Assembly: GCA_038744645.1 (NCBI GenBank)
Contig: JBCDMA010000162.1
Coordinates: 1 to 8,889 of the forward strand
DNA from: Glaciecola sp038744645
GTDB lineage: Bacteria; Pseudomonadota; Gammaproteobacteria; Enterobacterales; Alteromonadaceae
Reading direction: 5' to 3'
Length of the DNA: 8,889 nt
Under the pieces are notes generated by a model that was given only the letters and a program-made list of their open reading frames with translations, did no database searches and had not been told where the DNA came from. Position 1 is the first letter of the stretch, and the number at the start of each line of letters is the position of its first letter. The translations under genes and the position numbers were made by a program. This document shows, piece after piece, positions 1 to 6,996 of this stretch.

Positions 1-1
1 A

Positions 2-370
2 TATGCCGCCGCGATCGATGAACAATGTCGGCATGTAAAAGTGTTTGGCTTAAATTACCTGATGAAAAACATCCAGCACCACGACAGACTTTTGATTGTG
101 GATGACGTGTTTGATACGGGCCGCTCGATTGAAGCAATCATTAATGAACTAACGCGTCGCACTCGTAAAAATATGCCAGAGAATGTAAGAGTCGCTGTGC
201 CGTATTTCAAACCTTCGCGGAATCTTACCGATAGAGTCCCCGATTATTATCTTTATGAAACTGAAGCCTGGCTTAAATATCCACATTCCTTGGAAGGATT
301 GAGTGTCGATGAGATCCGCATACATCGACCAGAACTGTTTGAAATTCTCGCCAAACACTTACCCGTATAA
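2..370 (+). CDS. Phosphoribosyltransferase, purine/hypoxanthine type (5' partial)
   Basis: This is the C-terminal part (about 122 residues) of a type I phosphoribosyltransferase, a cytoplasmic enzyme that joins a base to PRPP in purine salvage. The sequence shows the PRPP-binding loop VDDVFDTGRS (about bases 98-127), preceded by a hydrophobic strand (LLIV) and followed by a helix, as in the Hpt/Gpt-like group (COG2236-type). The reading frame is open to the left edge, so the gene begins outside the window. A GTG at 41 is in frame but would cut away part of the fold, and the 13 codons before it read as normal coding sequence, so I treat it as internal. The stop is TAA at 368-370. The gene converges with the minus-strand block and is probably unrelated to it. 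The family is clear, but whether the base is hypoxanthine, guanine or xanthine cannot be told from this fragment. Confidence 0.85.
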   Translation, partial: YAAAIDEQCRHVKVFGLNYLMKNIQHHDRLLIVDDVFDTGRSIEAIINELTRRTRKNMPENVRVAVPYFKPSRNLTDRVPDYYLYETEAWLKYPHSLEGLSVDEIRIHRPELFEILAKHLPV

Positions 371-454
371 CGCAAAACAGCCACCGATTGCTTGTAAAGT
401 ACACAAAAAAAGTAGAGCGGCAAAGCTAATCAAACTGCACATCTCATAGATTTA

Positions 455-2473
455 TCATTGTGGATTAACTGGCGAGCCATTATCAAATGCATTCCATTTA
501 TCTAATCTAAATCGCATTTCTGGCCGCTGTTGTCGCACCTCAAAAATTAAGTTGTCTATGTATGTTCTGCCATGCCTATCAGTGATGGTAATTTCTGCAA
601 TATGTGAACCTATGGATAAATCGTCGGGCAACTTAAACGTCCAAAGATGCATATTGCGATCAGCGATTGCAAATTGTGGTTGAGGTACCGCTGGTCCCAC
701 TTGAAGGTCTCTAAATAGCTGATACCCTTGGTTCCCCTCTTTACCCGATCGGCTTTGAAGTGCGATTCGCGCTACTGATAGTTGACGCTGAGCAGAAAAA
801 GGATCGGCATAGTCCGCGCCTATTTTGGCAGCCTCTCCATTGGCTTCTTGAGTACGGATCATGCGCTGACTTTTTTCACCGTTGATAGAGACTGCCACTT
901 CCGTATCTGTCGACCCCGCCCAGACGTTGGCAGTTAAGTAGGTGCCTCCCGTCAAATCAGTATCAGTCAGTATTTTTACATCCGGTAAGTCATTAATGGA
1001 TAACGGAGGAATAGGATCTCGCGTCTCTGGCGATTGATTTCGCCATTGCATGAGTTCATTAAACCAGTCTCTAAATCCGGGAGTTGACATGGAAAGCCAA
1101 GCAGCACGATTTTCACCGTAATTCGCGCCAAAATAAGCCTCTGAATAATTGCCTTGTGCATCGAAATTTAATTCTAGCCAACCTTTAGGGCTACCCATTC
1201 CCTGGAGTGCCATTGGCGTGCCGTGTATATCAAGATCACCTTGATACCAGGAGCCTGAAGCCGCGCCCGCAACGATATGTCTGAAGGGTAATCCTTCCTC
1301 TCCTAATATGTCTTTCCAATCTTCAAAATGGTCGCCCGGCGCAAGATTTTCTATGGTATGCGTGTGACCAGATATTGATAAGACATTGCGACCGTCAACT
1401 AGCGCATATAGCGCTTTTGCATTGTCGGTTTTGTGTTCGGGAACGGATTGATAATAAAACGAAACAAAAGGAATATGGTGCACATATACAATGGTTTTGT
1501 CTTTTGGGGTTGTGGCGAGCAGTTGACGAACAAATTCTAATTGCTCTTCAGTCACTCTGCCATTATAGCGCTTGGTTACTTGGTCAACGCAAAACGATCG
1601 TCCGGGTAATTGGGTATCCTCAGCGACGCACGGATAAACCACATTATCCAGCACGATAAAAAGAAACTGACCTTGCTCAAATGCATAATAAGCTGGCCCC
1701 CAAAGGTTCCGCCAACTGTCTGCGCTATCGGCATCAAAATCAGCATCAAAGTCAAAATCATGGTTACCGTGCGTCCACCATTGTGGTGCTTTTAAGGTGC
1801 TTATGACACTGGTCATACGAGGGATCAGGTCAAGGTCATCGCCCATGACATCACCTACCGCAATAACACAATCTGGGTTTGCTTGCCTATCCAATATATC
1901 GTCTAGCGTAGAGTCTCTAAAATAGCTGATATCCTGATTCCCATACGCTTGAATATCGCCTATGACTGCACAGCTAAAATCCGTTATTCCTGACTTTTTC
2001 AGTGGAAAATTTATTGATGATGGTATTTTTCCCGTCGGTGGTAGACCTCCATAACGCAGCAGTTTAGGCGAGCCCTTTGGTTTATGTTGATATGAAAACT
2101 GTGGTACGAAATCTTTATTTGTTGGGACTTTCCAGCCGCTTGGCTGAATCACAAAAAGACTCATATCATCCCTGACGGCAAGTTGGTAAGCGCCTTTTGC
2201 ATCTGTTCGTGTGACATCCATACCGTTTGAAACGGCAACGTTCGGGATACCCGTCTCATCGTTATCAAGTTTTCCGTTGCCGTTTGTATCATGAAAAACG
2301 CGGCCGGAAATCTGAGTTGAGTTTGTTCTATCTGAATCTCTGATAACGTCGATACCGGCAAAATAAGGTGCCCTGGAGCGTTCCGACGCAGCCGTCGTTA
2401 TTGTTATGGACTCACATCCGTTTAACAGCAATAACCACATCGATATCATTGCCAAACATTGAAGTTTCTTCAT
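455..2473 (-). CDS. Calcineurin-like metallophosphoesterase lipoprotein with N- and C-terminal accessory domains
   Basis: A 672-residue secreted phosphoesterase. Residues 1-20 form a lipoprotein signal ending in the lipobox LNGC, with Cys20 as lipid anchor, so it is probably membrane-attached and faces the periplasm or the outside. Residues 53-100 form a beta-sandwich, SdrD/Cna-B-like domain containing a calcium-loop-like DTNGNGKLDNDE motif. The phosphoesterase core (about 166-405) carries the dimetal motifs GDIQ (172-175), GDVMGDD (207-213), GNHD (236-239), VHH (331-333) and GHTH (369-372). Motif I is D-x-Q in place of the usual D-x-H; to my knowledge this occurs in the subfamily with N- and C-terminal accessory domains. 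A C-terminal beta-rich domain (about 425-665) matches the metallophosphatase C-terminal type. GNHD is followed by an Asp/Phe/Ala repeat. The ATG at 2473 has a strong GAGGGAGG ribosome site. It is the last gene of the minus-strand block, 57 bases after the oxygenase gene. The substrate is unknown; phosphodiesters or phosphomonoesters are both possible. Confidence 0.9.
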   Translation of the reverse strand: MKKLQCLAMISMWLLLLNGCESITITTAASERSRAPYFAGIDVIRDSDRTNSTQISGRVFHDTNGNGKLDNDETGIPNVAVSNGMDVTRTDAKGAYQLAVRDDMSLFVIQPSGWKVPTNKDFVPQFSYQHKPKGSPKLLRYGGLPPTGKIPSSINFPLKKSGITDFSCAVIGDIQAYGNQDISYFRDSTLDDILDRQANPDCVIAVGDVMGDDLDLIPRMTSVISTLKAPQWWTHGNHDFDFDADFDADSADSWRNLWGPAYYAFEQGQFLFIVLDNVVYPCVAEDTQLPGRSFCVDQVTKRYNGRVTEEQLEFVRQLLATTPKDKTIVYVHHIPFVSFYYQSVPEHKTDNAKALYALVDGRNVLSISGHTHTIENLAPGDHFEDWKDILGEEGLPFRHIVAGAASGSWYQGDLDIHGTPMALQGMGSPKGWLELNFDAQGNYSEAYFGANYGENRAAWLSMSTPGFRDWFNELMQWRNQSPETRDPIPPLSINDLPDVKILTDTDLTGGTYLTANVWAGSTDTEVAVSINGEKSQRMIRTQEANGEAAKIGADYADPFSAQRQLSVARIALQSRSGKEGNQGYQLFRDLQVGPAVPQPQFAIADRNMHLWTFKLPDDLSIGSHIAEITITDRHGRTYIDNLIFEVRQQRPEMRFRLDKWNAFDNGSPVNPQ

Positions 2474-2482
2474 GTTAGGTAG

Positions 2483-2490
2483 CCTCCCTC
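2483..2490 (-). promoter_or_regulatory. Strong Shine-Dalgarno site of the metallophosphoesterase gene
   Basis: The minus strand reads GAGGGAGG nine bases before the ATG at 2473. It is the best ribosome-binding site in the block and fixes the phosphoesterase start. The rest of the 57-base gap (2474-2530) is purine-rich and AT-rich on the minus strand. I see no convincing -35/-10 pair there, so translation from a shared message is more likely than a separate promoter. Confidence 0.7.
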
Positions 2491-2530
2491 TTGTGTCCTT
2501 GCTTTTTCTTATTGTTTTATTTTTGTTCTT

Positions 2531-3514
2531 TTATCTTGCGAAGTTGGCATTTATGCGTTGAAGAATATAGTCCTTAGCAGTTATCGCTGGATACTTTTTC
2601 TCTGGACCTTGAATAATGGCGTCTTTATTTGCTTGACAGAAAAATGCCATGCTGTATCTCGAACCTCGATATTCATCTTGGTTAGGCATCTTGACCCTGT
2701 GCAACGTCGATTTGAGTTTGTCATCACTCCATCTCATGAGCATATCCCCAATGTTGCAGGTAATAAGTTCATCGTTGGGCTCAACGCTACTCCACACCTG
2801 TATATCTTCAGCCCCTCTTCCTGGACAAACTTGCAATCCGCTTTGACCGTTTCGTTGAAAAACCATGGTTAAACAATCAAAGTCGGTATGCGCGCCCGCG
2901 CGCCAAATGCCTTTTTCAATTGTTTGCTCTCGAGCCAGCGGTAAATAGTGCAATAAACGCAACGTACTTTGATAATGCTGTGATGAACGATTGTGCCCTT
3001 GGGTAAAAAAATCACGCTCAAAGCCTAACTTATCGGCAAAACACGACAGAATTTTCATACCCAGCAACCACGCCTTATATTCAAATTCTAATAATATGCG
3101 TTGAAATTCAGGCACCTGAGTTTGCGTGGGCCATAGCTCATTCATGTGTGGTAAGGTGATTTGAAAAGACTCTTTTTGATCAGCAGTGCCTGTGGATGGG
3201 CGGACTTGAGACATAAATTCCCATCCTGCATTTAAACCTGACTTTAATGAGAAATCTGATTTTTCATCATTATCCAGCTTGAAGAAAGCTTCGCTTGCCG
3301 CAAAAGCACTGCGCACTAAATCCAGTTGCAAACTGTGTTTTTTTAACTGAAAAAAGCCTACCTCGGTGGCTGCTTTCCATAGTGCTTCAGAGATCTCGTC
3401 GCGTCTTAACTCAAAGTCAGACACATCAATGATGGGTACAATGCGATCATCAGTCTCTATTCCCTCCCCACCTAGCGTCTTTTCAAATTCCACTTCGCGT
3501 AAATTATTTGTCAT
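2531..3514 (-). CDS. 2-oxoglutarate/Fe(II)-dependent oxygenase, isopenicillin N synthase family
   Basis: A 327-residue non-haem iron oxygenase of the plant-type/IPNS superfamily. The N-terminal DIOX_N region (about 25-130) begins with VPIIDVSDF and contains GFFQLKKH, typical of the family. The catalytic jelly roll (about 185-295) carries the iron triad: His209 and Asp211 in HTD, and His272 in STLHRV. The RYS motif (286-288) is the R-x-S that normally binds the 2-oxoglutarate carboxylate. All key residues are present and the length is normal (about 310-350), so it should be active. There is no signal peptide, so it acts in the cytoplasm, unlike the exported products on either side. The ATG lies 22 bases after the cytochrome gene, with only a weak GAGAAA ribosome site, consistent with translation from a shared transcript. 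The family covers hydroxylation, desaturation and ring closure of many small molecules, and the substrate cannot be read from sequence. Confidence 0.9.
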   Translation of the reverse strand: MTNNLREVEFEKTLGGEGIETDDRIVPIIDVSDFELRRDEISEALWKAATEVGFFQLKKHSLQLDLVRSAFAASEAFFKLDNDEKSDFSLKSGLNAGWEFMSQVRPSTGTADQKESFQITLPHMNELWPTQTQVPEFQRILLEFEYKAWLLGMKILSCFADKLGFERDFFTQGHNRSSQHYQSTLRLLHYLPLAREQTIEKGIWRAGAHTDFDCLTMVFQRNGQSGLQVCPGRGAEDIQVWSSVEPNDELITCNIGDMLMRWSDDKLKSTLHRVKMPNQDEYRGSRYSMAFFCQANKDAIIQGPEKKYPAITAKDYILQRINANFAR

Positions 3515-3536
3515 CGTGTTTTCTCAAATGTATAGG

Positions 3537-4364
3537 CTAGCGTGCGACTTTTCGATTGCGCATGTAACTCATATACTCGACCAACTGGTCGAGCTCACTA
3601 TCGGATATCATTGATTCATTAAACGCGCCCATTAGCTGATTGGGCCAGGTTCTGACGGACGCTGGATCGCGGATCAATTTTTTCAAGGCGTCTCGCTTAA
3701 AATACTCTGTCGGATTCATCGGCAGATTTAAGTCGGGGCCTATTGCGCCCTCCCCTTCATTGTTCATCTTATGGCATGCAAAGCAGTTTCTTACAAATGA
3801 TTGAAACCCAAGATAAACATCGGACGTTTTGACAATATCATTTCCAGGCAACATGTCTGGATAACTGGACTCAAATGAAGATTTTATTTCGAATGCCGCA
3901 AGCTGGAAGGGCCAATCTTCAACGCTAATATCGGATAAATGGGCATTCTTCCAGATGAGATAAAAAGGACCTGCGGAAAAATTCCTTCCAGGGACATTCG
4001 GCCATTTTTGTTTGGCACTTTCAATTGCGATATAGGCAATTGCTTGAGTTGTGCTTTTATTGAGCAGTTTTTTCTGAGGAAGCGGCGCAGAAAAACCATC
4101 CGTTGCTTTGAATTGAATGATCGAATCTGTATTTATGCTCTTCTCATCAATGATACTGTAGACAGGAATGGCATCGTAAACAATCTGTTCATCTGGATAC
4201 ACAATGTCACTTTCTAAGGTTAGCTCAACCTTGTCGGGATGTTGTAACAACTGTTCTGAGGTAAATAAGGTTTTATTTCCAACCAAATCAGTGACAGTCA
4301 AAGTATCGTTTGCTTCAGCGTAAAAGCAGCATAAGCACATCAATAAAAACGTTCTAATCAACAC
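3537..4364 (-). CDS. Exported c-type cytochrome with N-terminal molybdopterin-oxidoreductase-like domain
   Basis: A predicted periplasmic monohaem electron-transfer protein. I choose the GTG at 4364, one base after the stop of the preceding gene (TAA-A-GTG), because it gives a 275-residue protein opening with a compact signal peptide, MLIRTFLLMCLCCFYAEA. An ATG at 4457 in the same frame would give 306 residues, but it overlaps the neighbour by about 90 bases and puts the hydrophobic segment some 30 residues in. The haem site CFACH is at residues 194-198 (bases 3771-3785), followed by GAIGPDLNLP and a helical C-terminus; axial Met candidates are in LPMNP and NQLMGAF. Residues about 21-164 contain YDAIPVYSIIDE, FKATDGFSAPLP and GPFYLIW, a pattern like the sulfite-oxidase-type molybdopterin fold. 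I see no conserved cofactor Cys in that region, so it may be a structural relative that binds no cofactor. The haem call is firm; the N-terminal domain is inference. Confidence 0.85.
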   Translation of the reverse strand: MLIRTFLLMCLCCFYAEANDTLTVTDLVGNKTLFTSEQLLQHPDKVELTLESDIVYPDEQIVYDAIPVYSIIDEKSINTDSIIQFKATDGFSAPLPQKKLLNKSTTQAIAYIAIESAKQKWPNVPGRNFSAGPFYLIWKNAHLSDISVEDWPFQLAAFEIKSSFESSYPDMLPGNDIVKTSDVYLGFQSFVRNCFACHKMNNEGEGAIGPDLNLPMNPTEYFKRDALKKLIRDPASVRTWPNQLMGAFNESMISDSELDQLVEYMSYMRNRKVAR

Positions 4365-4365
4365 T

Positions 4366-5079
4366 TTATTCAAATTCCACTTTTTTGATGTCACCTTGTT
4401 GTCTTGGCAAGATTTCAAATGTGTCATGATAAACCCCTGCAAAACCAACAACATCAATAGTATCTCCGTCCTTCCATAGGTCTATAGATGTTGAAAGTTC
4501 GCTGGAACGGCTGATGTAAACTTGTAGCTTACCTGTGTCATCTTCAATAGTAAGCTTATGTCCGTATTTTCCCTGATCTTGGATCTCAGTAATTTTTCCT
4601 CGTGCACGTACTAGACTACCTCGATGGTTATTGCCGAAGTCACCGGACATTACCCTTTGGGGAACGATATTGAGTATTTGTGCTGGTGCGCCGTTAATTA
4701 AGCTTGCCTGTTGCATCTTGATGTTGATCTGATTGTTTTCCGCACCTACTACTCCCTTCACAGATACCGTCTGTCCCACTAGGAAGTCTTGAGTGTTGTC
4801 AATTATATAGATCCCTGCTGAGTCATCCTGAATAGCAAAACCGCTCGAAATGGCTGACGCGTAAGCACCGGATGGCACAGTTACAATGCCGTTGACCTCT
4901 ACGACTTCTCCTTGTAAACCTCTGGCCTCTTTTATCGATATGAAATTTTCTTGTGCGGACTGTTCGTAGGCCGCGGCTGATATCGTACTTAGCCAAAGGG
5001 ATAAAACGAATGTGATAATTGTGATTTGCGTCAACTGAAAAGGTAAACGACGTTTTCGATTAGTTGGTCGCAGCAACAC
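4366..5079 (-). CDS. Exported protein with two tandem OB-fold domains
   Basis: A predicted periplasmic protein of 237 residues from the GTG at 5079. This start has a GGAAAG ribosome site six bases upstream and overlaps the TPR gene by about 20 bases. An ATG at 5121 (251 residues) has a weaker GGAT and a longer overlap. After a basic stretch (RKRR) and a hydrophobic segment ending ISAAA, which reads as a signal peptide, there are two similar beta-rich units: residues about 56-136 (GEVVEVNGIVTVPSG, FAIQDDSAGIYI, VGQTVSVKGVV) and about 153-227 (GSLVRARGKITEIQ, LTIEDDTGKLQVYI, DGDTIDVVGFAGVY). This layout is typical of OB-folds of the nucleic-acid-binding type, also found in secreted nucleases. 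No nuclease or other catalytic domain follows, so it may be a binding or scaffold protein. It sits between the TonB2 genes and the cytochrome, with a one-base gap to the latter, implying coupled translation. The ligand is unknown. Confidence 0.8.
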   Translation of the reverse strand: MLLRPTNRKRRLPFQLTQITIITFVLSLWLSTISAAAYEQSAQENFISIKEARGLQGEVVEVNGIVTVPSGAYASAISSGFAIQDDSAGIYIIDNTQDFLVGQTVSVKGVVGAENNQINIKMQQASLINGAPAQILNIVPQRVMSGDFGNNHRGSLVRARGKITEIQDQGKYGHKLTIEDDTGKLQVYISRSSELSTSIDLWKDGDTIDVVGFAGVYHDTFEILPRQQGDIKKVEFE

Positions 5080-6310
5080 TTCTGGCTTTCCACTGATTAT
5101 GACTAAGCTTCTGTTCAGCATAGTTTATCCAGGCGCGTGCTTGCGATTTAACCTTATTAAATGCTTGCGCCTTTCTCAATGACCGCTTACCTTCGCCAAA
5201 CCGTTCAAGTTCAATTTGTGTTATCCCTAACATCAACCACGCGTTTGCAGCATCATCTACACCTTTATCCAAAGCGCCTTGCAGCGTTGTCTCAGCAGAA
5301 GTCCATTGTTCGAGCTCCATCAATAACTTACCTTGCTGCAACAATGCGCTGCCATTACCCATTACCTGATCCAACGCCGCATACGCTTGCGCTGCTTTTT
5401 CTTTTTCTCGCGCTTGCAGCCAAGCTCTTGCAATCATTTCAAGGTAGATTTCGTCGCTGGGTAACATATTTGCATCAATCGCTTCTAATATGAGGCGCGC
5501 CCCCCTGTCTGGAATTTCTTGATTAATAGCAAGCCGAATCAGTGACTTGATTGTCATTTCTTTTTCTAACAGCCCTTGTTTCCACGCTAGCTGCAAGGTC
5601 GATAGTGCAAATTTATTTTGCTCTGTAAGAAGATATACGCTGGCTAATTGTTCCCAGTATTCAGCCTTTTCCGGCCAGTAATTTATCAGCTTCTTTAATA
5701 CACTTGCCGATTGTGCATATTGTTTCGTTTCGAAATAGCAAGCGAGAAGCAACTGATACCAACGTTCTTTCGGTGTTTCAGATTGTTCAATGGCCCTCGT
5801 TGCAAAAACAATTGCATCCTCAAACTTTTTCAATTGCGCAAAGATATTGGCGAGAAACATCGTATTGTCTGGTGTCGGTGTTTCGAGTTTTTCATACCAC
5901 TGCTGCGCTTCTGACAGCGCGTCATCAAACTGCCCCTGACTGGCAAAGAGTTGCGCCATCATGTAGCGAACATTTAACTCAGCTGACTCCGGCAACTTGT
6001 TCACTGCCAAACTTGCTCTAAATTTGTCAATTGCACCCGCGTAGTTATCGTTGGCCATTTCAGCATATCCCCACGTCTGCAATACAATCGCTTTTGCTAG
6101 AGTATCGTCTTCGACCTCGGCATTGAGTTCAGCAAGTTGATTATTTGCTGTTGTGACATCAGAAGATGCGAGTAGCTCTTGGATCTCGATGAGTTTTTCA
6201 TAAGTTTTAGGAGTAAGCCCTCCTGCCCAAACGATCGGCGTTGCATAGAGGGACAACAGGATAATGAGCGCACTTACCCAGACGTTTTGTTTAATAAATC
6301 CCAGTGTCAT
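5060..6310 (-). CDS. Periplasmic tetratricopeptide-repeat protein of a TonB2-type operon
   Basis: A 416-residue protein starting with a signal peptide (residues 1-29, hydrophobic core ALIILLSLYA, likely cleavage after VWA). The mature part is almost wholly helical and made of degenerate TPR units, for example about residues 75-110 (WGYAEMANDNYAGAIDKFRA), 150-175 (FLANIFAQLKKFEDAIVFAT), 185-215, 220-245, 300-330 and 345-390. A TPR gene directly after tonB is a known feature of the TonB2 clusters of Vibrio and relatives, where it is thought to assist the TonB2 complex; its precise role here is inference. The ATG at 6310 is 30 bases after the tonB stop, and a GGTGCAGGG stretch just upstream offers a ribosome site. 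The gene's end overlaps the start of the OB-fold gene, which ties the downstream genes to the TonB2 operon. Confidence 0.88.
   Translation of the reverse strand: MTLGFIKQNVWVSALIILLSLYATPIVWAGGLTPKTYEKLIEIQELLASSDVTTANNQLAELNAEVEDDTLAKAIVLQTWGYAEMANDNYAGAIDKFRASLAVNKLPESAELNVRYMMAQLFASQGQFDDALSEAQQWYEKLETPTPDNTMFLANIFAQLKKFEDAIVFATRAIEQSETPKERWYQLLLACYFETKQYAQSASVLKKLINYWPEKAEYWEQLASVYLLTEQNKFALSTLQLAWKQGLLEKEMTIKSLIRLAINQEIPDRGARLILEAIDANMLPSDEIYLEMIARAWLQAREKEKAAQAYAALDQVMGNGSALLQQGKLLMELEQWTSAETTLQGALDKGVDDAANAWLMLGITQIELERFGEGKRSLRKAQAFNKVKSQARAWINYAEQKLSHNQWKARSVAATN
5086..5091 (-). promoter_or_regulatory. Ribosome-binding site deciding the GTG start of the OB-fold gene
   Basis: The minus strand reads GGAAAG, six bases before the GTG at 5079-5077 and inside the 3' end of the TPR gene. 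It supports a start overlapping the TPR stop by about 20 bases, in preference to the in-frame ATG at 5121. The upstream ATG has a weaker GGAT at similar spacing, so the choice is likely but not certain. Confidence 0.5.
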
Positions 6311-6340
6311 TTACCCTGCACCTAATGATTGACATTGCAG

Positions 6341-6991
6341 TTACAATGCGCCTAATTTAAATTCAATGGTTTGCTCGGCCTGCTGCGAAACTGGCTGGCC
6401 ATCAACGATTTTCGGTCTAAACTTCCAACGCATCATTGCAGCTTTTGCCGACTTATCAAAAAGCCGTCTCGGCTCTGCTTTTATAACTTTGACATTGCTT
6501 ACCGTCCCATCAGGTCGAATAGTCACGCTCATCGTGACATAACCTTCAATTCTCGCTTGTTTGGCGCTGCGAGGATATGCTGGACGTACCTGGACCAGAG
6601 GAATAACATCGGTATCAAAGGCCGACATACCTCCACCGGCTGCCCCTGGCGCGCCTATAAAAGGACCATCTCCACCACTAAGGGGCATATTTAAATTGGG
6701 CAAGTTCATCGCTAGTGGCTGAGGACTTGCCGTTTGATTTGATTGAGCTACTTCCAATTCTGGTGTTGACGGCGGTGGCTCAGGCGGCGGTGATTCTTTC
6801 GGCAATTGCCTTTCTTTGATTCTGGCCTGCTGCTCATTTAACTTAACTCTGACAAAATTAAGCGATTCAGTATCGCTGTTGTCTCTTTGCAATGTAGAAT
6901 CAGGTGAAATCATTATTTGCATCAATACAAACAGCCCTAAACCGACCGATAACGCGGCAAACAGCACTGCACCCATCTTGAGGATACTCAA
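6341..6991 (-). CDS. tonB: TonB energy-transducing protein (TonB2 type)
   Basis: A 216-residue inner-membrane-anchored protein that spans the periplasm and passes proton-motive force to outer-membrane TonB-dependent receptors. Residues about 8-27 form the N-terminal membrane anchor. A proline-rich stretch (64-75, PKESPPPEPPPS) is followed by a glycine-rich linker (105-122). The C-terminal TonB domain (about 130-216) has PAYPRSAKQARIEGYV, the PDGTVSNVKVI strand, AMMRWKFRP and a closing beta strand. It is short for TonB and has a short Pro-rich part, which fits the TonB2 class. The start is uncertain: the TTG at 6991, five bases after the exbD stop, gives MSILKMG, while the ATG at 6976 gives a protein five residues shorter. 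The AAAGG at the exbD stop sits very close to the TTG. It follows exbD directly, as expected. Confidence 0.93.
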   Translation of the reverse strand: MSILKMGAVLFAALSVGLGLFVLMQIMISPDSTLQRDNSDTESLNFVRVKLNEQQARIKERQLPKESPPPEPPPSTPELEVAQSNQTASPQPLAMNLPNLNMPLSGGDGPFIGAPGAAGGGMSAFDTDVIPLVQVRPAYPRSAKQARIEGYVTMSVTIRPDGTVSNVKVIKAEPRRLFDKSAKAAMMRWKFRPKIVDGQPVSQQAEQTIEFKLGAL

Positions 6992-6996
6992 TGCCT

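Noticed and set aside
371..454. Possible bidirectional terminator between the convergent phosphoribosyltransferase and phosphoesterase genes
   Set aside because: There is a run of seven A at about 405-411 (poly-T on the minus strand), but only 3-4 base-pair stems nearby (ttgt/acaa, agc/gct). This is too weak to call a hairpin terminator.
1375..1659. Open plus-strand frame of 94 codons opposite the phosphoesterase gene
   Set aside because: It lies wholly antisense to a well-supported gene, has low-quality composition (many Cys, His, Trp), no ribosome site and no recognisable domain.
2474..2530. Separate promoter for the phosphoesterase gene
   Set aside because: The 57-base gap is AT-rich, but I find no -35 element with a well-spaced -10 box; the strong ribosome site is sufficient to explain expression from a shared transcript.
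4365..4457. N-terminal extension of the cytochrome protein from the ATG at 4457
   Set aside because: It overlaps the OB-fold gene by about 90 bases and would place the signal-peptide core after about 30 hydrophilic residues. The GTG at 4364 gives a normal signal peptide and a one-base gap.
5161..5493. Open plus-strand frame of 110 codons opposite the TPR gene
   Set aside because: It is antisense to a clear TPR coding region; its Leu/His/Gln-rich product looks like a mirror-frame artefact.
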